NCBI GenBank assembly: GCA_002428525.1
Contig: DIWU01000026.1
Location: forward strand, 1-64,000
Reading direction: 5' to 3'
Source: a bacterium UBP14_UBA6098
GTDB lineage: Bacteria; UBP14; UBA6098
DNA: 64,000 nt
Positions within the stretch are counted from its first letter, which is position 1, and each line of letters opens with the position of its first letter. The notes under the pieces were generated by a model. The model was not told where the DNA came from. It made no database searches and saw only the letters and a program-made list of their open reading frames with translations. This document shows, piece by piece, positions 1 to 8,475 of the stretch. The translations under genes and the position numbers were made by a program.

Positions 1-593
1 TTGGCGCCGCGGCGCGTGCCGCCCTGTTTGACAGTCTCCGTCGCGGCATCGTAAACCTTCATGAAACTTATCGGGCCGCTCGAGATGCCCGCAGTGCTGT
101 GCACCACATCGCGCGAGGGCCTGACCCGGCTGAAGGAAAAGCCGGTTCCTCCGCCGGACTTATGGATCATCGCGGTGTTCTTCAGCGTCTCGAAGATAGC
201 GTCCATCGAGTCCTCGATCGGCAAAACAAAACAGGCCGACAGCTGGCCGAGATAGCGTCCGGCGTTCATCAGGGTCGGCGAATTCGGCATGAACAGCCTA
301 TCGACCATAATCTCGTAGAAGCCCTGAGCGGTAGCACTCGCATCGCAATGGGGATCGTAGATTTTATCGATGTTCGCGATTGTCTGCGCGACCCTGCGGA
401 ACATATCCTCCGGCTCTTCGATAACAGCGCCGTTAAGATCCCGCTTCAAATACCTCTTTTTAAGCACAGTTATGGCGTTAGGCGTGAGCTGTGCCTTCTT
501 GGAAAACCTCGCCCTCTCGGCGGGATAATCCATCGGCAGTTCGAGGGAGCTTTGGGAAAAGACACCCCTGCGATTTTTATCCTCATTCTTCAT
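1..593 (-). CDS. nrdJ: Adenosylcobalamin-dependent (class II) ribonucleotide reductase, N-terminal part
   Basis: The reverse strand is open from an ATG at 593 to the window edge, so only about the first 197 codons are present. The translation contains MPNSPTLMNAGRYLGQLSAC, then a stretch ending in IHKSGGGTGFSFSRVRPS, and reaches VKQGGTRRGA at the edge. This is the conserved start of the class II reductase barrel, including the first active-site cysteine (LSAC). Family knowledge: the enzyme reduces ribonucleotides to deoxyribonucleotides using adenosylcobalamin, with or without oxygen. Neighbours: it is transcribed away from the next gene, and the 290-base upstream gap holds two NrdR-like boxes. 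The cell must make or import B12; no B12 gene or cobalamin riboswitch was recognised in the window. Confidence 0.93.
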   Translation of the reverse strand, partial: MKNEDKNRRGVFSQSSLELPMDYPAERARFSKKAQLTPNAITVLKKRYLKRDLNGAVIEEPEDMFRRVAQTIANIDKIYDPHCDASATAQGFYEIMVDRLFMPNSPTLMNAGRYLGQLSACFVLPIEDSMDAIFETLKNTAMIHKSGGGTGFSFSRVRPSRDVVHSTAGISSGPISFMKVYDAATETVKQGGTRRGA

Positions 594-685
594 GGTAAGA
601 CCTCAAATCGTTTAATTATCGGCGAACCGACATAGATTCAAAATTCTTTTTAGCTGAAACTTAAGTTAAGTTTTATAAAACTGCA

Positions 686-742
686 TGTCAAGGCCAATCC
701 CACATATTGTGTTTTTTTTTCAGGGAACACAATAGATTGTGG
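686..742 (-). promoter_or_regulatory. Putative NrdR box pair and -35 element upstream of nrdJ
   Basis: Two NrdR-like sites lie about 30 bp apart. The downstream-numbered one, at 727-742, reads ACACAATAGATTGTGG, close to the family consensus ACACWATATATWGTGT. The other, at 697-712, keeps the right half (ATATTGTGT) but has a weak left half. Immediately beyond them, 691-686 on the reverse strand is a perfect TTGACA, but no good -10 follows at normal spacing (best is TTAACT or TAACTT). NrdR is the usual ATP/dATP-sensing repressor of reductase genes and binds box pairs about three helix turns apart. The rest of the 594-883 gap holds only a perfect 8-bp hairpin (814-834, TTATCAAC / GTTGATAA) that has no T-run and so is a weak terminator candidate for the gene ending at 884. 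Confidence 0.5.
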
Positions 743-883
743 ATAAACCCGGTAGATTAAATCAAAAACTCGCGCTGTGCATAGTCGTTATTGGACATCG
801 CGATGTTAATAACTTATCAACTTCGCGTTGATAAATATCCGCGGGTAGTTTTTGCGAAAAAATTGATAAAGAATATCCGAGTT

Positions 884-3800
884 TTAAAAAATAATCCGCA
901 CGCTCGCGCCGGCGGTATGCTCGGGCAGGCGTCCGCTTCGGGAAATAAGCTCGTAAGACAGGGTCATCATGGTTCCTGTCGCGATATCGATATTCGCGGA
1001 GAGTGTTATTCTGCCGTTGTTTCCGATGAAATCGCCCTGCGCCATATCGTAGGGAAGTATTCCGGCGAAATCGTCGGAGGCGGACACCCTCGAATACATG
1101 AGGTCGGCGCGGAGATTCCCTCCCTCGAAGAAATAGCTCGAGCTCGGCGAGACCCCCCGGCGCACGATCCGGACATCCTGCACAGGCCACTTGTCGGTCT
1201 CGGAGAGGAACGAGATCGAAACACCGCTCTGGAACTTCGATTTGATAAGCCTGCTCCACGAGATATCGACACCGCACCCGGAGATCTCCGTCCCGGTTCG
1301 CGAATCCTCCGGGTAAAGCCTCGTGGTTTCGGTGAATTTTACCGATGAGATAAAACTCCCCAATGCCGAGTTCGCCCTGCCCTCGATACTGTATTCGCCG
1401 GATTTGCGGATCTCCTCGCCTGTTGTGAATTGTGCGCTTCGCGATTGACTGTATTTCCGGCGCATCGTGAGACCGCGCGGGCGCCGGGCGCCGATCTTCA
1501 GATTCCCCTCGGCTGAAAACTGGCCGGAGAGTAGGTCGCTGTCTTCGAGCATTGTCGATGGATTCGCAAGGTAGGCCTTCGCGGATTCGCTCGAATAGCT
1601 TCCCTCCGATTTCACGAGTCCGTCGAAGGAGAGCAGTTTCAGAAACCGAAGGCTCGTGCGCCGTGTCTCGAGATTCGACAGATCGAGGGAAAGATTCCCG
1701 CGAAGGTCGGAACCCACAGCGGGCGTGAAATCGCCGGTCGGAAGGTATCTTTTCAAATAATCACCACCGGTCGATGGAATATACTCATTGCGGTCAGGAT
1801 CATATTCATAATTGCCCGCACCGGTTCCGACATAATCGAAAACCGGTTGCAAAACCTCGGATTGCTTCTTCGAAAGCTCGTATCGAACTCGAAGATCGCT
1901 CTTCGGAACAGAAAGCTTGATCGTGCCCTCGATACGTGCGAGATCGGATTTTATGTCGGAGGAAAGACCGCTTAAGTCTTTGTATTCCCGATGGTTAGCC
2001 GTTAATTTCCAATCATAAATTTGCGAGGTTAGCCTGATCGTCCGAACCTCGGACTCCGGCGCGAGACCGGTTTCCCCTCGAAGCTCGTCCTTTCGGAGAT
2101 CGAAACCGGGGCTGAAGCTGAGTCTCTCGGCGGCCTTTATCCCCACTTCGTTGAAGAACTCATAGAACCGAAACCCCTCGGTGCCGGTCTTATCCTCGAA
2201 GCGCGCTTTTATTTTCGGAGTAAAACGCCATAGCTTTGCCGAAATATCGCCCCAATACTTGTCCCAGAACCAGTCCGAGCTGATTCGCGAGGAATTCGCC
2301 GAAACCGAAAGCTTGTCGGTCCGAAGCGACACGCTCGAGGCCATACGGTCTCGAGTCTCCGCCCCGACAGTGTTTCGCCCGAGCGATCCGCCGATTGACA
2401 GGGGCGGCGTGGGGATATAGGTAACCTGTGCCTCGGCGATATCCTCCGCGCCGGTGGCGCCGGAAAGTCCCCAGTCGCGCTTGAATTCGGCCTCGTCGAG
2501 CCTGCCGATAGTCGCGAAATTCGGGGCCTTATGGCGTATCCTTCCCCCGACGGCCGCTCTCCCGAGCTGTTTTCCGAAAAGCCCGACCTCCCTGTTCAGA
2601 TCGAGTTTCAATGAGTAGGCACCCCCCGTGTTATCGCCGTCGTTCAGGTCGGATAGGCGATTTCGGTCGAGCGAGGACGAGGCGATTTCGCCCGAGACGC
2701 TGACACTCTCGGCCACCTCGAACACAGCCCCGAACCCGAGGAGGGAGTGGGATGCCGGAAGCGGAAGCCTTCTAATCGGGCGATAGCTTCCGAGGCCGGC
2801 ACCGACCCATTCGTATCTGCCCGCAGAGATATAGTTATAATCGCCTTTTCCCGAGCCGACATAGGTAAACTGCACACTCCAGTTACCCGCTCCCTCTCCG
2901 GCCCATTGAAAATGCTCGTTCTCGGTCGCGGAATCGGCCAAAAAATAGCTACCGGAATCCGAGAGCGATGCGCTTGTAATATAGGCGGAATCTGCAGAAT
3001 CCCCCGCGCGCGCTATCGCGGCCAAATCCAATTCGGAGAACTCGGTCGTCAGCGGGTTTCGAGAATCGTCCGCCTCGAGCATCACACTATAATCGAAGCG
3101 AAGCCGTTCGATCGGCTCTATCATCCCCGAAGCGCCGTAGAAACTCCGCCTAAAATCGAGATCGGTGTATTGAAAATCCACAACAACACGGTCTTTCTCG
3201 CCGACCGGCCGGTTCGTCGTGAAGGTGATCTGTCCGAGGTTATAGTCGATTGTGTAGTCGTTGTCTTGGCCTCGACGAACCTTCTCGCCGTTAAGCCAGA
3301 CAGTTTCGGTTCCCGCGAGTATCTGCACCGCACCCGCGGATACAGTGATCTGATACGGCCCTTGGTTGCCCTCGACACATGCGAATTCCTGCGAGCTCCA
3401 TGCACCCTCGAGCACCGCGCCTACCGCCTCGCCGGTGACCCTCTTCGAGAATCCCTTCAGCTGAACACCGGAGAGCCTGCGCGAATAGGCCGCAAACTCC
3501 CCAGAGGCGAAATTCGCAGTAAAATCGCCGAAGACGGCCTCGAAGAACGGCCCCTTCACTCCGATATGAACCTGATCGAGCTGGGCGAGTTTTTCCGAGG
3601 TCCCCTCCGGCTGAATCGGCAGGTCTTGATCGCTCAGAAGCGCGGTGATTTCGATATTCTCGCCGATTCCGCCGTAAGCCTCGAGCTGAAAGGCCGATTC
3701 CATCGAGGCGTCCCTTCGGCTTCCGATCTTGATCCCGCGAAGGAGGCTCCCCGAGTGCACGAGCCGGTTGTTCTCGGGGTCCATGCCTATATTGATTCGC

Positions 3801-4138
3801 GGCCGCCGCTCGACAAGTTGTCCCCCCGCGCCGCGCGGGGCCTGATGGAATATGCTCAGCGGTATTTCGAGGTCGAGGAAGCGGTATATCACTGTCAACG
3901 AATCGCAATCGGGGGATTCGAGAAAACGCAACGAGCCGCGAAGTCCGTCAAGCGAATAGGTCTCGCGATCGAGAGGGTTTCCGGCGCAGAGGATAGTTTC
4001 GCTCTCGGCGACGATGAAGCTGTCGGGCAACTGAAAGGCCGCACCGTTCGTTGAAATCGCGATTTCGCGCCGGGAAACCGCAAGGGCGGCAATCGCGAGG
4101 AGCACTCCGATCGCTAATATTTTACCGGTCTGTCGCAA
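884..4138 (-). CDS. Very large outer-membrane beta-barrel protein with a SprA-like repeat motif
   Basis: A 1084-residue protein that starts at TTG (4136-4138) with a basic, hydrophobic export signal (about residues 1-21). Residues 125-210 hold a region with SGSLLRGIKIG and later QPEGTSEKLAQLDQVHI. Residues 293-306 read NDYTIDYNLGQITF, followed by VVVDFQYTD. This motif recalls the extracellular repeats of SprA-type translocon proteins and large barrels of FCB candidate phyla. The rest is alternating amphipathic strands ending in a C-terminal phenylalanine (VRIIF), as in outer-membrane barrels. The start overlaps the stop of the preceding propeller gene by 17 bases, so translation is probably coupled. 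The link to SprA is motif-level recognition from memory, not an alignment; the substrate is unknown. Confidence 0.65.
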   Translation of the reverse strand: MRQTGKILAIGVLLAIAALAVSRREIAISTNGAAFQLPDSFIVAESETILCAGNPLDRETYSLDGLRGSLRFLESPDCDSLTVIYRFLDLEIPLSIFHQAPRGAGGQLVERRPRINIGMDPENNRLVHSGSLLRGIKIGSRRDASMESAFQLEAYGGIGENIEITALLSDQDLPIQPEGTSEKLAQLDQVHIGVKGPFFEAVFGDFTANFASGEFAAYSRRLSGVQLKGFSKRVTGEAVGAVLEGAWSSQEFACVEGNQGPYQITVSAGAVQILAGTETVWLNGEKVRRGQDNDYTIDYNLGQITFTTNRPVGEKDRVVVDFQYTDLDFRRSFYGASGMIEPIERLRFDYSVMLEADDSRNPLTTEFSELDLAAIARAGDSADSAYITSASLSDSGSYFLADSATENEHFQWAGEGAGNWSVQFTYVGSGKGDYNYISAGRYEWVGAGLGSYRPIRRLPLPASHSLLGFGAVFEVAESVSVSGEIASSSLDRNRLSDLNDGDNTGGAYSLKLDLNREVGLFGKQLGRAAVGGRIRHKAPNFATIGRLDEAEFKRDWGLSGATGAEDIAEAQVTYIPTPPLSIGGSLGRNTVGAETRDRMASSVSLRTDKLSVSANSSRISSDWFWDKYWGDISAKLWRFTPKIKARFEDKTGTEGFRFYEFFNEVGIKAAERLSFSPGFDLRKDELRGETGLAPESEVRTIRLTSQIYDWKLTANHREYKDLSGLSSDIKSDLARIEGTIKLSVPKSDLRVRYELSKKQSEVLQPVFDYVGTGAGNYEYDPDRNEYIPSTGGDYLKRYLPTGDFTPAVGSDLRGNLSLDLSNLETRRTSLRFLKLLSFDGLVKSEGSYSSESAKAYLANPSTMLEDSDLLSGQFSAEGNLKIGARRPRGLTMRRKYSQSRSAQFTTGEEIRKSGEYSIEGRANSALGSFISSVKFTETTRLYPEDSRTGTEISGCGVDISWSRLIKSKFQSGVSISFLSETDKWPVQDVRIVRRGVSPSSSYFFEGGNLRADLMYSRVSASDDFAGILPYDMAQGDFIGNNGRITLSANIDIATGTMMTLSYELISRSGRLPEHTAGASVRIIF

Positions 4139-4934
4139 GGTCTCTCAAGGATTCGATTTGAAAAATGCGCCCCTCGGATACCACGGTCAGTCTCGCGGAA
4201 AGGTCCTGCGATACCGCAACTATCGGCGCGCGGAAATCGACTATTTTCAGGGAGTCTGCGCCAAAAACCGCGCCAGACCTTCGACCGATGATACAGAATT
4301 CGTCCTGCAAAGTGAAGGCCGCGATTGGCTCCTTCACCGCGCCGATCTCGAGCCTCCGCTCGAGCAAACCGAAAAGCGAGTAGGTGAAAACCTCCTCGTC
4401 GGTCACGACCGAAAAGACCTTCTCGATGCGGTCGAAGAACACGCCCCTCACATCGCCGAACTCGGGGAGGACAAGCTCCAACGGCTTGAGGTCTTTCCAG
4501 CTCGAGAGAATATAGAGAGCGCCCCTGTCGTCGTCGGAGATCATTATTCTGCCGTCGGTGGAGACCGCGAACCTCGACGGCCGAATCTCATTGCGATTAT
4601 TCTGAAGCGGGATTTTCATGGGCGAGCGAAGGGTTTTGTCCGTGATAAAAAGCGCCGAGCCCTCGCGATCGGCGAGATAAAGCCATCCGGCGCTGAACGA
4701 GATGTCGGACAGATTCGTTATATCCGCCGAGATAGCCGTCGGCTCGATCCTCGCCGAGATCTCGCCGTCAGCGGTCATTGCTATAACAGAGCCTCCCGAT
4801 TCGAGGATAAAAATCGTCCCGAGGCCGTCAGCCGCAATCCCTAACGGTTCGATACTCTCCGGCAGTTCGATCGCGTGTTCCAAATCACCGCCGAAAGCGG
4901 CGATAGCCGCGAGGATTATTATCAGCCTTTTCAT
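4122..4934 (-). CDS. Exported beta-propeller-like protein of unknown function
   Basis: I place the start at the ATG at 4934, which overlaps the stop of the ATPase gene (ATGA). It encodes 270 residues beginning MKRLIIILAAIAAFGGDLEHA, a clear signal sequence; the longer reading upstream has no export signal at its end. The mature part repeats short blade-like units such as PLGIAADGLGTIFILESG, then SFSAGWLYLADREGSALFI and SRFAVSTDGRIMISDDDRG. This NHL/SMP-30-like rhythm suggests a five- or six-bladed propeller in the periplasm or at the outer membrane. It sits between an ABC-type ATPase and a giant outer-membrane barrel and overlaps both, so I infer it works with them. No catalytic motif was recognised. 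Confidence 0.6.
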   Translation of the reverse strand: MKRLIIILAAIAAFGGDLEHAIELPESIEPLGIAADGLGTIFILESGGSVIAMTADGEISARIEPTAISADITNLSDISFSAGWLYLADREGSALFITDKTLRSPMKIPLQNNRNEIRPSRFAVSTDGRIMISDDDRGALYILSSWKDLKPLELVLPEFGDVRGVFFDRIEKVFSVVTDEEVFTYSLFGLLERRLEIGAVKEPIAAFTLQDEFCIIGRRSGAVFGADSLKIVDFRAPIVAVSQDLSARLTVVSEGRIFQIESLRDLATDR

Positions 4935-6328
4935 CGCGACCTCGATTCGAGATAGGCCTGCTCGATCGATAGAGGATCGCATTCGATCTCTCGAGCAATT
5001 CGGCCGGATTCCATGAAGACAGCCCTTTGTGCGCATTTAACCGCGAAGTCGAAATCGTGGGTGATAATCGCGACAGTCACCCCATCCCGCGACAGCGCCT
5101 CGATAATATCGCGGAATCGGCGCTTTCCGGCAGAATCGAGCGAGGCCGTCGGCTCGTCGAAAAGGATGAAGTCGGGCTTCATCGCGAGAACACCGGCAAT
5201 CCCGACCCAGCGCTGTTGGCCGTCTGAGAGCTTGAAGGGCGAGCGCTGATAAAATTCCTCGCCAAGGCCGACCGAAGAAAGCGCCTCCCTCGCGCTGGCG
5301 AGCGGATTCTCCAAACCGAGGTTCCGCGGGCCGAAGGCGACATCCTCGAGAACAGTCTCCGCGAAAAGTTGCTTCGCCGGAAACTGAAAACTGACCGCAA
5401 TTCGCATCTTTGAAGCGCCAAGAGCTTCGCCCGCAAAAGCGATCTCCCCCGTATCCGGCCGATACAACCCTGCAAACACCCTCGCCAGTGTGGTTTTTCC
5501 CGAGCCGTTCGGCCCGAAAATCGCTATCCGCTCGCCCCTTCGAACCTTAAGGTTAATTCCGGCCAATATCCTCTTCGAGTCGAAGCTGAAGTAGATTCCC
5601 CTCAGCTCGAAGAATTCGTCGGTCTTAGGGTTTTCATGGCGAATCGGCTCTATCGGCAAAGCCTCCGGCCTCTCCCGCCGAAGCGAGCCGCCTTCGAGGA
5701 TGAGCATATCGTCACATTTCCCCGCGCTCTCCACCGATTGGGTAATATATATTATCGCTGTTCCAGCCCTTTTCAGGCCGTCGATCTTCTCCCAAAACAA
5801 GCGCTTGCCCTCGACATCGAGGAAGGCGTCCGGCTCGTCGAGGATGAGAAGCCTCGGATCGGCCGCCATCGATGCGGCCAGCGCGCACCGCTCGATAGAT
5901 CCGCCCGAAAGCTCGTCGATATTTTTACGGAGGTCGCCGAGCAGATCGAAATCTCGCGCGAGGCCGTCAACGATAGCGCGAATCCTCTCGGCGGGGAGCT
6001 GTGCGTTCTCGGGTGTGAAGGCTATCTCGCGCTCGACCGTTGTCGCGAGGATACCGTCCGCGGGGTCTTGAAACATAAGGCCGACCTCCCCCGCTTTCGC
6101 GCGATAGGCCTCATCGAAGATATTTGCGCCGCAATAAATAACCTTTCCGGAGTCGGGCTTGAGCACCCCGGCGATAATCATTGCGAGGGTAGTCTTGCCG
6201 GCGCCGTTGGCCCCGAGGATGGCTATCGACTCGCCGCCTCTCACTTTAAGATCGAGGCCGTGAAGTATAGGTTTCACCGAACCGTTGTATGAAAAGCTAA
6301 CCTCAGATAATTCAAGAAGATAGGACAT
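4931..6328 (-). CDS. Fused double ATPase of ECF / CbiO type (EcfA1-EcfA2)
   Basis: About 465 residues holding two complete ABC ATPase domains in one chain. Domain 1 (about 1-225) has Walker A GANGAGKTT, signature LSGGSIERCALA and Walker B LLILDEPDAF. Domain 2 (about 245-465) has Walker A GPNGSGKTT, signature LSDGQQRWVGIA and Walker B FILFDEPTA. The phrases TTVEREIAFTPEN and TVLEDVAFGPRNLGL are typical of energy-coupling-factor ATPases, which power uptake of vitamins or metal ions. The ATG at 6328 is preferred over the TTG at 6334; neither has a good ribosome site. It is the second gene of a four-gene unit. No recognisable EcfT (with ARG/ARS motifs) or S component lies beside it, so partner and substrate are unknown. 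The signature of domain 2 (LSDGQ) departs from the usual LSGGQ. Confidence 0.85.
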   Translation of the reverse strand: MSYLLELSEVSFSYNGSVKPILHGLDLKVRGGESIAILGANGAGKTTLAMIIAGVLKPDSGKVIYCGANIFDEAYRAKAGEVGLMFQDPADGILATTVEREIAFTPENAQLPAERIRAIVDGLARDFDLLGDLRKNIDELSGGSIERCALAASMAADPRLLILDEPDAFLDVEGKRLFWEKIDGLKRAGTAIIYITQSVESAGKCDDMLILEGGSLRRERPEALPIEPIRHENPKTDEFFELRGIYFSFDSKRILAGINLKVRRGERIAIFGPNGSGKTTLARVFAGLYRPDTGEIAFAGEALGASKMRIAVSFQFPAKQLFAETVLEDVAFGPRNLGLENPLASAREALSSVGLGEEFYQRSPFKLSDGQQRWVGIAGVLAMKPDFILFDEPTASLDSAGKRRFRDIIEALSRDGVTVAIITHDFDFAVKCAQRAVFMESGRIAREIECDPLSIEQAYLESRSR

Positions 6329-6423
6329 AATCAACCGTGCTATTCTTTGCCCGCATCAATGGGAAAACCGCAAAGAAATAATATACGCAAAACCGATGCC
6401 TCGGCAAGCTCGTTTAGGCCGAA

Positions 6424-6924
6424 TCAGGCGAGATGCCACCTTGTTCGCTTTAACAGCGAAACGACGACGAAGGCCTCGGGGATCAGCGCAATCGCCTCTC
6501 CGAGTATGATTATAGTCACCGGGGCGAGATACCACGGAGTATTTGCGACGCCGAACAACATCGCGACCTCGCCGGCCAGAGGGATGACCTTCGTGATGTA
6601 GAAGAATATGAGCGCGGCGAGAAAAACAACCTGCGCAAACGAGGCGACGAGCAGGAGTATTCTGCCGATTCTGCCCTTTAGTATCAACAAAACAGCCGAT
6701 GCGAGAAATATTACCGAAATGATAAGTAGCGCCGAGCCGATAATATTCACCGGCCGGATGAACTGCGGCATCTGAGCGATCTGGCTATAGGGAAAACCGA
6801 GGCCGGTCAGAACCTTCGGGAGCGCGAGAAAGCGAAGGCCGATGAAGGCCTCCGCCACGCCGTATAATGCCGCCGCGACCGCGACGATTATCTTAAAAAC
6901 ACCGATCTTCTTGCTCTCTATCAT
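6424..6924 (-). CDS. Small integral membrane protein, four predicted helices
   Basis: A 166-residue very hydrophobic protein with about four membrane segments (residues 10-30, 57-83, 88-111 and 130-160) and a short basic tail (LLKRTRWHLA). I do not recognise the family. It is the first gene of the reverse-strand unit running to 884, lies 95 bases before the fused ECF-type ATPase, and has a good promoter directly upstream. An inferred possibility is that it is the membrane partner of that ATPase. It is, however, too short for an EcfT protein and has too few helices for a classical S component, so this remains a guess. Confidence 0.6.
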   Translation of the reverse strand: MIESKKIGVFKIIVAVAAALYGVAEAFIGLRFLALPKVLTGLGFPYSQIAQMPQFIRPVNIIGSALLIISVIFLASAVLLILKGRIGRILLLVASFAQVVFLAALIFFYITKVIPLAGEVAMLFGVANTPWYLAPVTIIILGEAIALIPEAFVVVSLLKRTRWHLA

Positions 6925-6979
6925 CGATACAGCCTTTGAAAAGATTGCGCAGGGCTTTAAAACGCCGTCTGATTTGATT

Positions 6980-7007
6980 ATTATACATCATTCTTGAGTT
7001 TTGGCAA
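6980..7007 (-). promoter_or_regulatory. Sigma-70-type promoter for the membrane protein / ECF ATPase unit
   Basis: On the reverse strand TTGCCA (7007-7002) is followed after 16 bases by a perfect TATAAT (6985-6980). Transcription would begin near 6973, about 50 bases before the ATG at 6924. It faces away from the ftsZ terminator and so separates this unit from the dcw operon. Confidence 0.6.
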
Positions 7008-7034
7008 GCGCTTTCTATCTCGATGGAGCATGGA

Positions 7035-7071
7035 CAAAAAAGTGCGGCCTCTCCTGGGGGAGAGAGGCCGC
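7035..7071 (-). terminator. Rho-independent terminator of the dcw operon
   Basis: GCGGCCTCTC (7044-7053) pairs perfectly with GAGAGGCCGC (7062-7071), giving a 10-bp GC-rich stem with an 8-base loop. Read on the reverse strand, it is followed within two bases by six T residues. It lies about 90 bases after the ftsZ stop codon. Confidence 0.88.
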
Positions 7072-7160
7072 GGGGGTCGCGTAGGTGAGATAGATAAGGA
7101 GGGTGTTAGACCGGGGTCGGCGAGCGCCGCCCCGACATACAATAATGGGCTTTCGCCCGA

Positions 7161-8429
7161 TTATTTTCTTCTTCTCATAAAAGCCGGAACCTCGAAATCG
7201 TCCGGCGCGAACGAGTTGACCTTCGGGCGTTCTTCGATAATAACCGCCGCCGTTTCGGGCTCCGGCTCGCGCTCGAAGTCGAACCTCTCGTTCGTCGGCT
7301 CTTGGCGAAGATCGAGATCGTCGAACTTCGGTGGTGTAAAGGTCGGAGCCACCTTCGGGATCACATGCTCCCGCTCGACGGTGGGGATACTCGTCGCGAA
7401 GATATCGCTGGCCGGCTTGCTCGCACGTGCGCTGTCGAAGGCTCTCGTCCTTCTGCTCGAGCGGTTGAATCCCGCCGCGATCACAGTGACGCGCATCTCG
7501 TCCTTGATCTCCGGATCGACTACCGCACCGAAGATGATATTCGCTTCGGCGCCGGCGGCCTCCGAGATAAGCGTCGCCGCCTCGTTGACCTCGGACAGTG
7601 ACATATCGGGGCTTCCGGTGACATTGATCAACACGCCCTTTGCCCCCTCGATCGACATATCCTCGAGCAGGCTACTTGAAATAGCCCCTCTCGCGGCCTC
7701 GAGGGCGCGGTTCTCGCCGGAGGCAATACCGGTGCCCATCAGGGCGTCGCCGCCCATGCCGGACAGCACCGAGCGAACATCGGCGAAGTCGAGGTTGACC
7801 ATACCGTGGATCGTGATGAGGTCGCTGATCCCGCGGGTCGCATGATGCAGGATCTCGTCCGCGATCGAGAAGGCCTCGACGAGCGGCGTGTTCTTTTCGA
7901 CCACGCTAAGAAGCCTCTGGTTGGGGATCACGATGAGCGTATCGACGTGATCCTTCAGGGAATCGATTCCGCCCTCGGCGTTCTGGGCGCGCTTTCTTCC
8001 CTCGAAATCGAAGGGCTTGGAGAGCACCGCGACGGTGAGGGCGCCGATCTCTTTCGAGCAGATCTCGGCCACGACGCTCGCCGCACCGGTTCCTGTTCCG
8101 CCGCCCATTCCGGCCGTGATGAAAACCATATCGGAGCCGGAGAGCGCCGTGAGGAGCTGATCGCGGTCTTCCTCTGCGGCCTTTCGTCCGACCTCGGGAT
8201 TCCCGCCGGCGCCGAGGCCCTTGGTTATCCTCGTTCCGATGGAGATCTTCTGCGCCGCGCTACTGCGCGTCAGCGCTTGCTGATCCGTGTTGACATAGAT
8301 GAATTCCACGCCCCTAAGTCCGGCGGAGATCATCCGCTCGACGGCGTTGCCGCCGGCCCCGCCGATACCGACGACCTTGATCTTGGCCGGTCCGGCGATC
8401 TCTTCGTTTCTCTCGAGTTCAAATACCAC
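7161..8429 (-). CDS. ftsZ: Cell division GTPase FtsZ
   Basis: A 422-residue tubulin homologue that polymerises into the Z-ring at mid-cell. The N-terminal nucleotide-binding part shows GIGGAGGNAV (21-30), the tubulin signature GGGTGTG (109-115), and the T7 loop NLDFADVRS (about residue 214) that completes the GTPase site of the neighbouring subunit. A charged, low-complexity linker (about 330-405) leads to a C-terminal peptide, DDFEVPAFMRRRK, which resembles the conserved tail that binds FtsA. It is the last gene of the dcw operon, 46 bases after ftsA, and is followed by a strong terminator. Length and motifs are ordinary for the family. Confidence 0.98.
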   Translation of the reverse strand: MVFELERNEEIAGPAKIKVVGIGGAGGNAVERMISAGLRGVEFIYVNTDQQALTRSSAAQKISIGTRITKGLGAGGNPEVGRKAAEEDRDQLLTALSGSDMVFITAGMGGGTGTGAASVVAEICSKEIGALTVAVLSKPFDFEGRKRAQNAEGGIDSLKDHVDTLIVIPNQRLLSVVEKNTPLVEAFSIADEILHHATRGISDLITIHGMVNLDFADVRSVLSGMGGDALMGTGIASGENRALEAARGAISSSLLEDMSIEGAKGVLINVTGSPDMSLSEVNEAATLISEAAGAEANIIFGAVVDPEIKDEMRVTVIAAGFNRSSRRTRAFDSARASKPASDIFATSIPTVEREHVIPKVAPTFTPPKFDDLDLRQEPTNERFDFEREPEPETAAVIIEERPKVNSFAPDDFEVPAFMRRRK

Positions 8430-8475
8430 CTTGCACCTCCTATGGTGACGGTTCCTGTTTAAAAAAGATAATTTG

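Noticed and set aside
814..834. Perfect 8-bp hairpin after the large barrel gene as a terminator
   Set aside because: No T-run follows in either direction, so it is noted only as a hairpin.
2747..4054. Long plus-strand open frame opposite the outer-membrane barrel gene
   Set aside because: It is a shadow of GC-rich codons; no ribosome site, motif or signal, and the reverse-strand protein is coherent.
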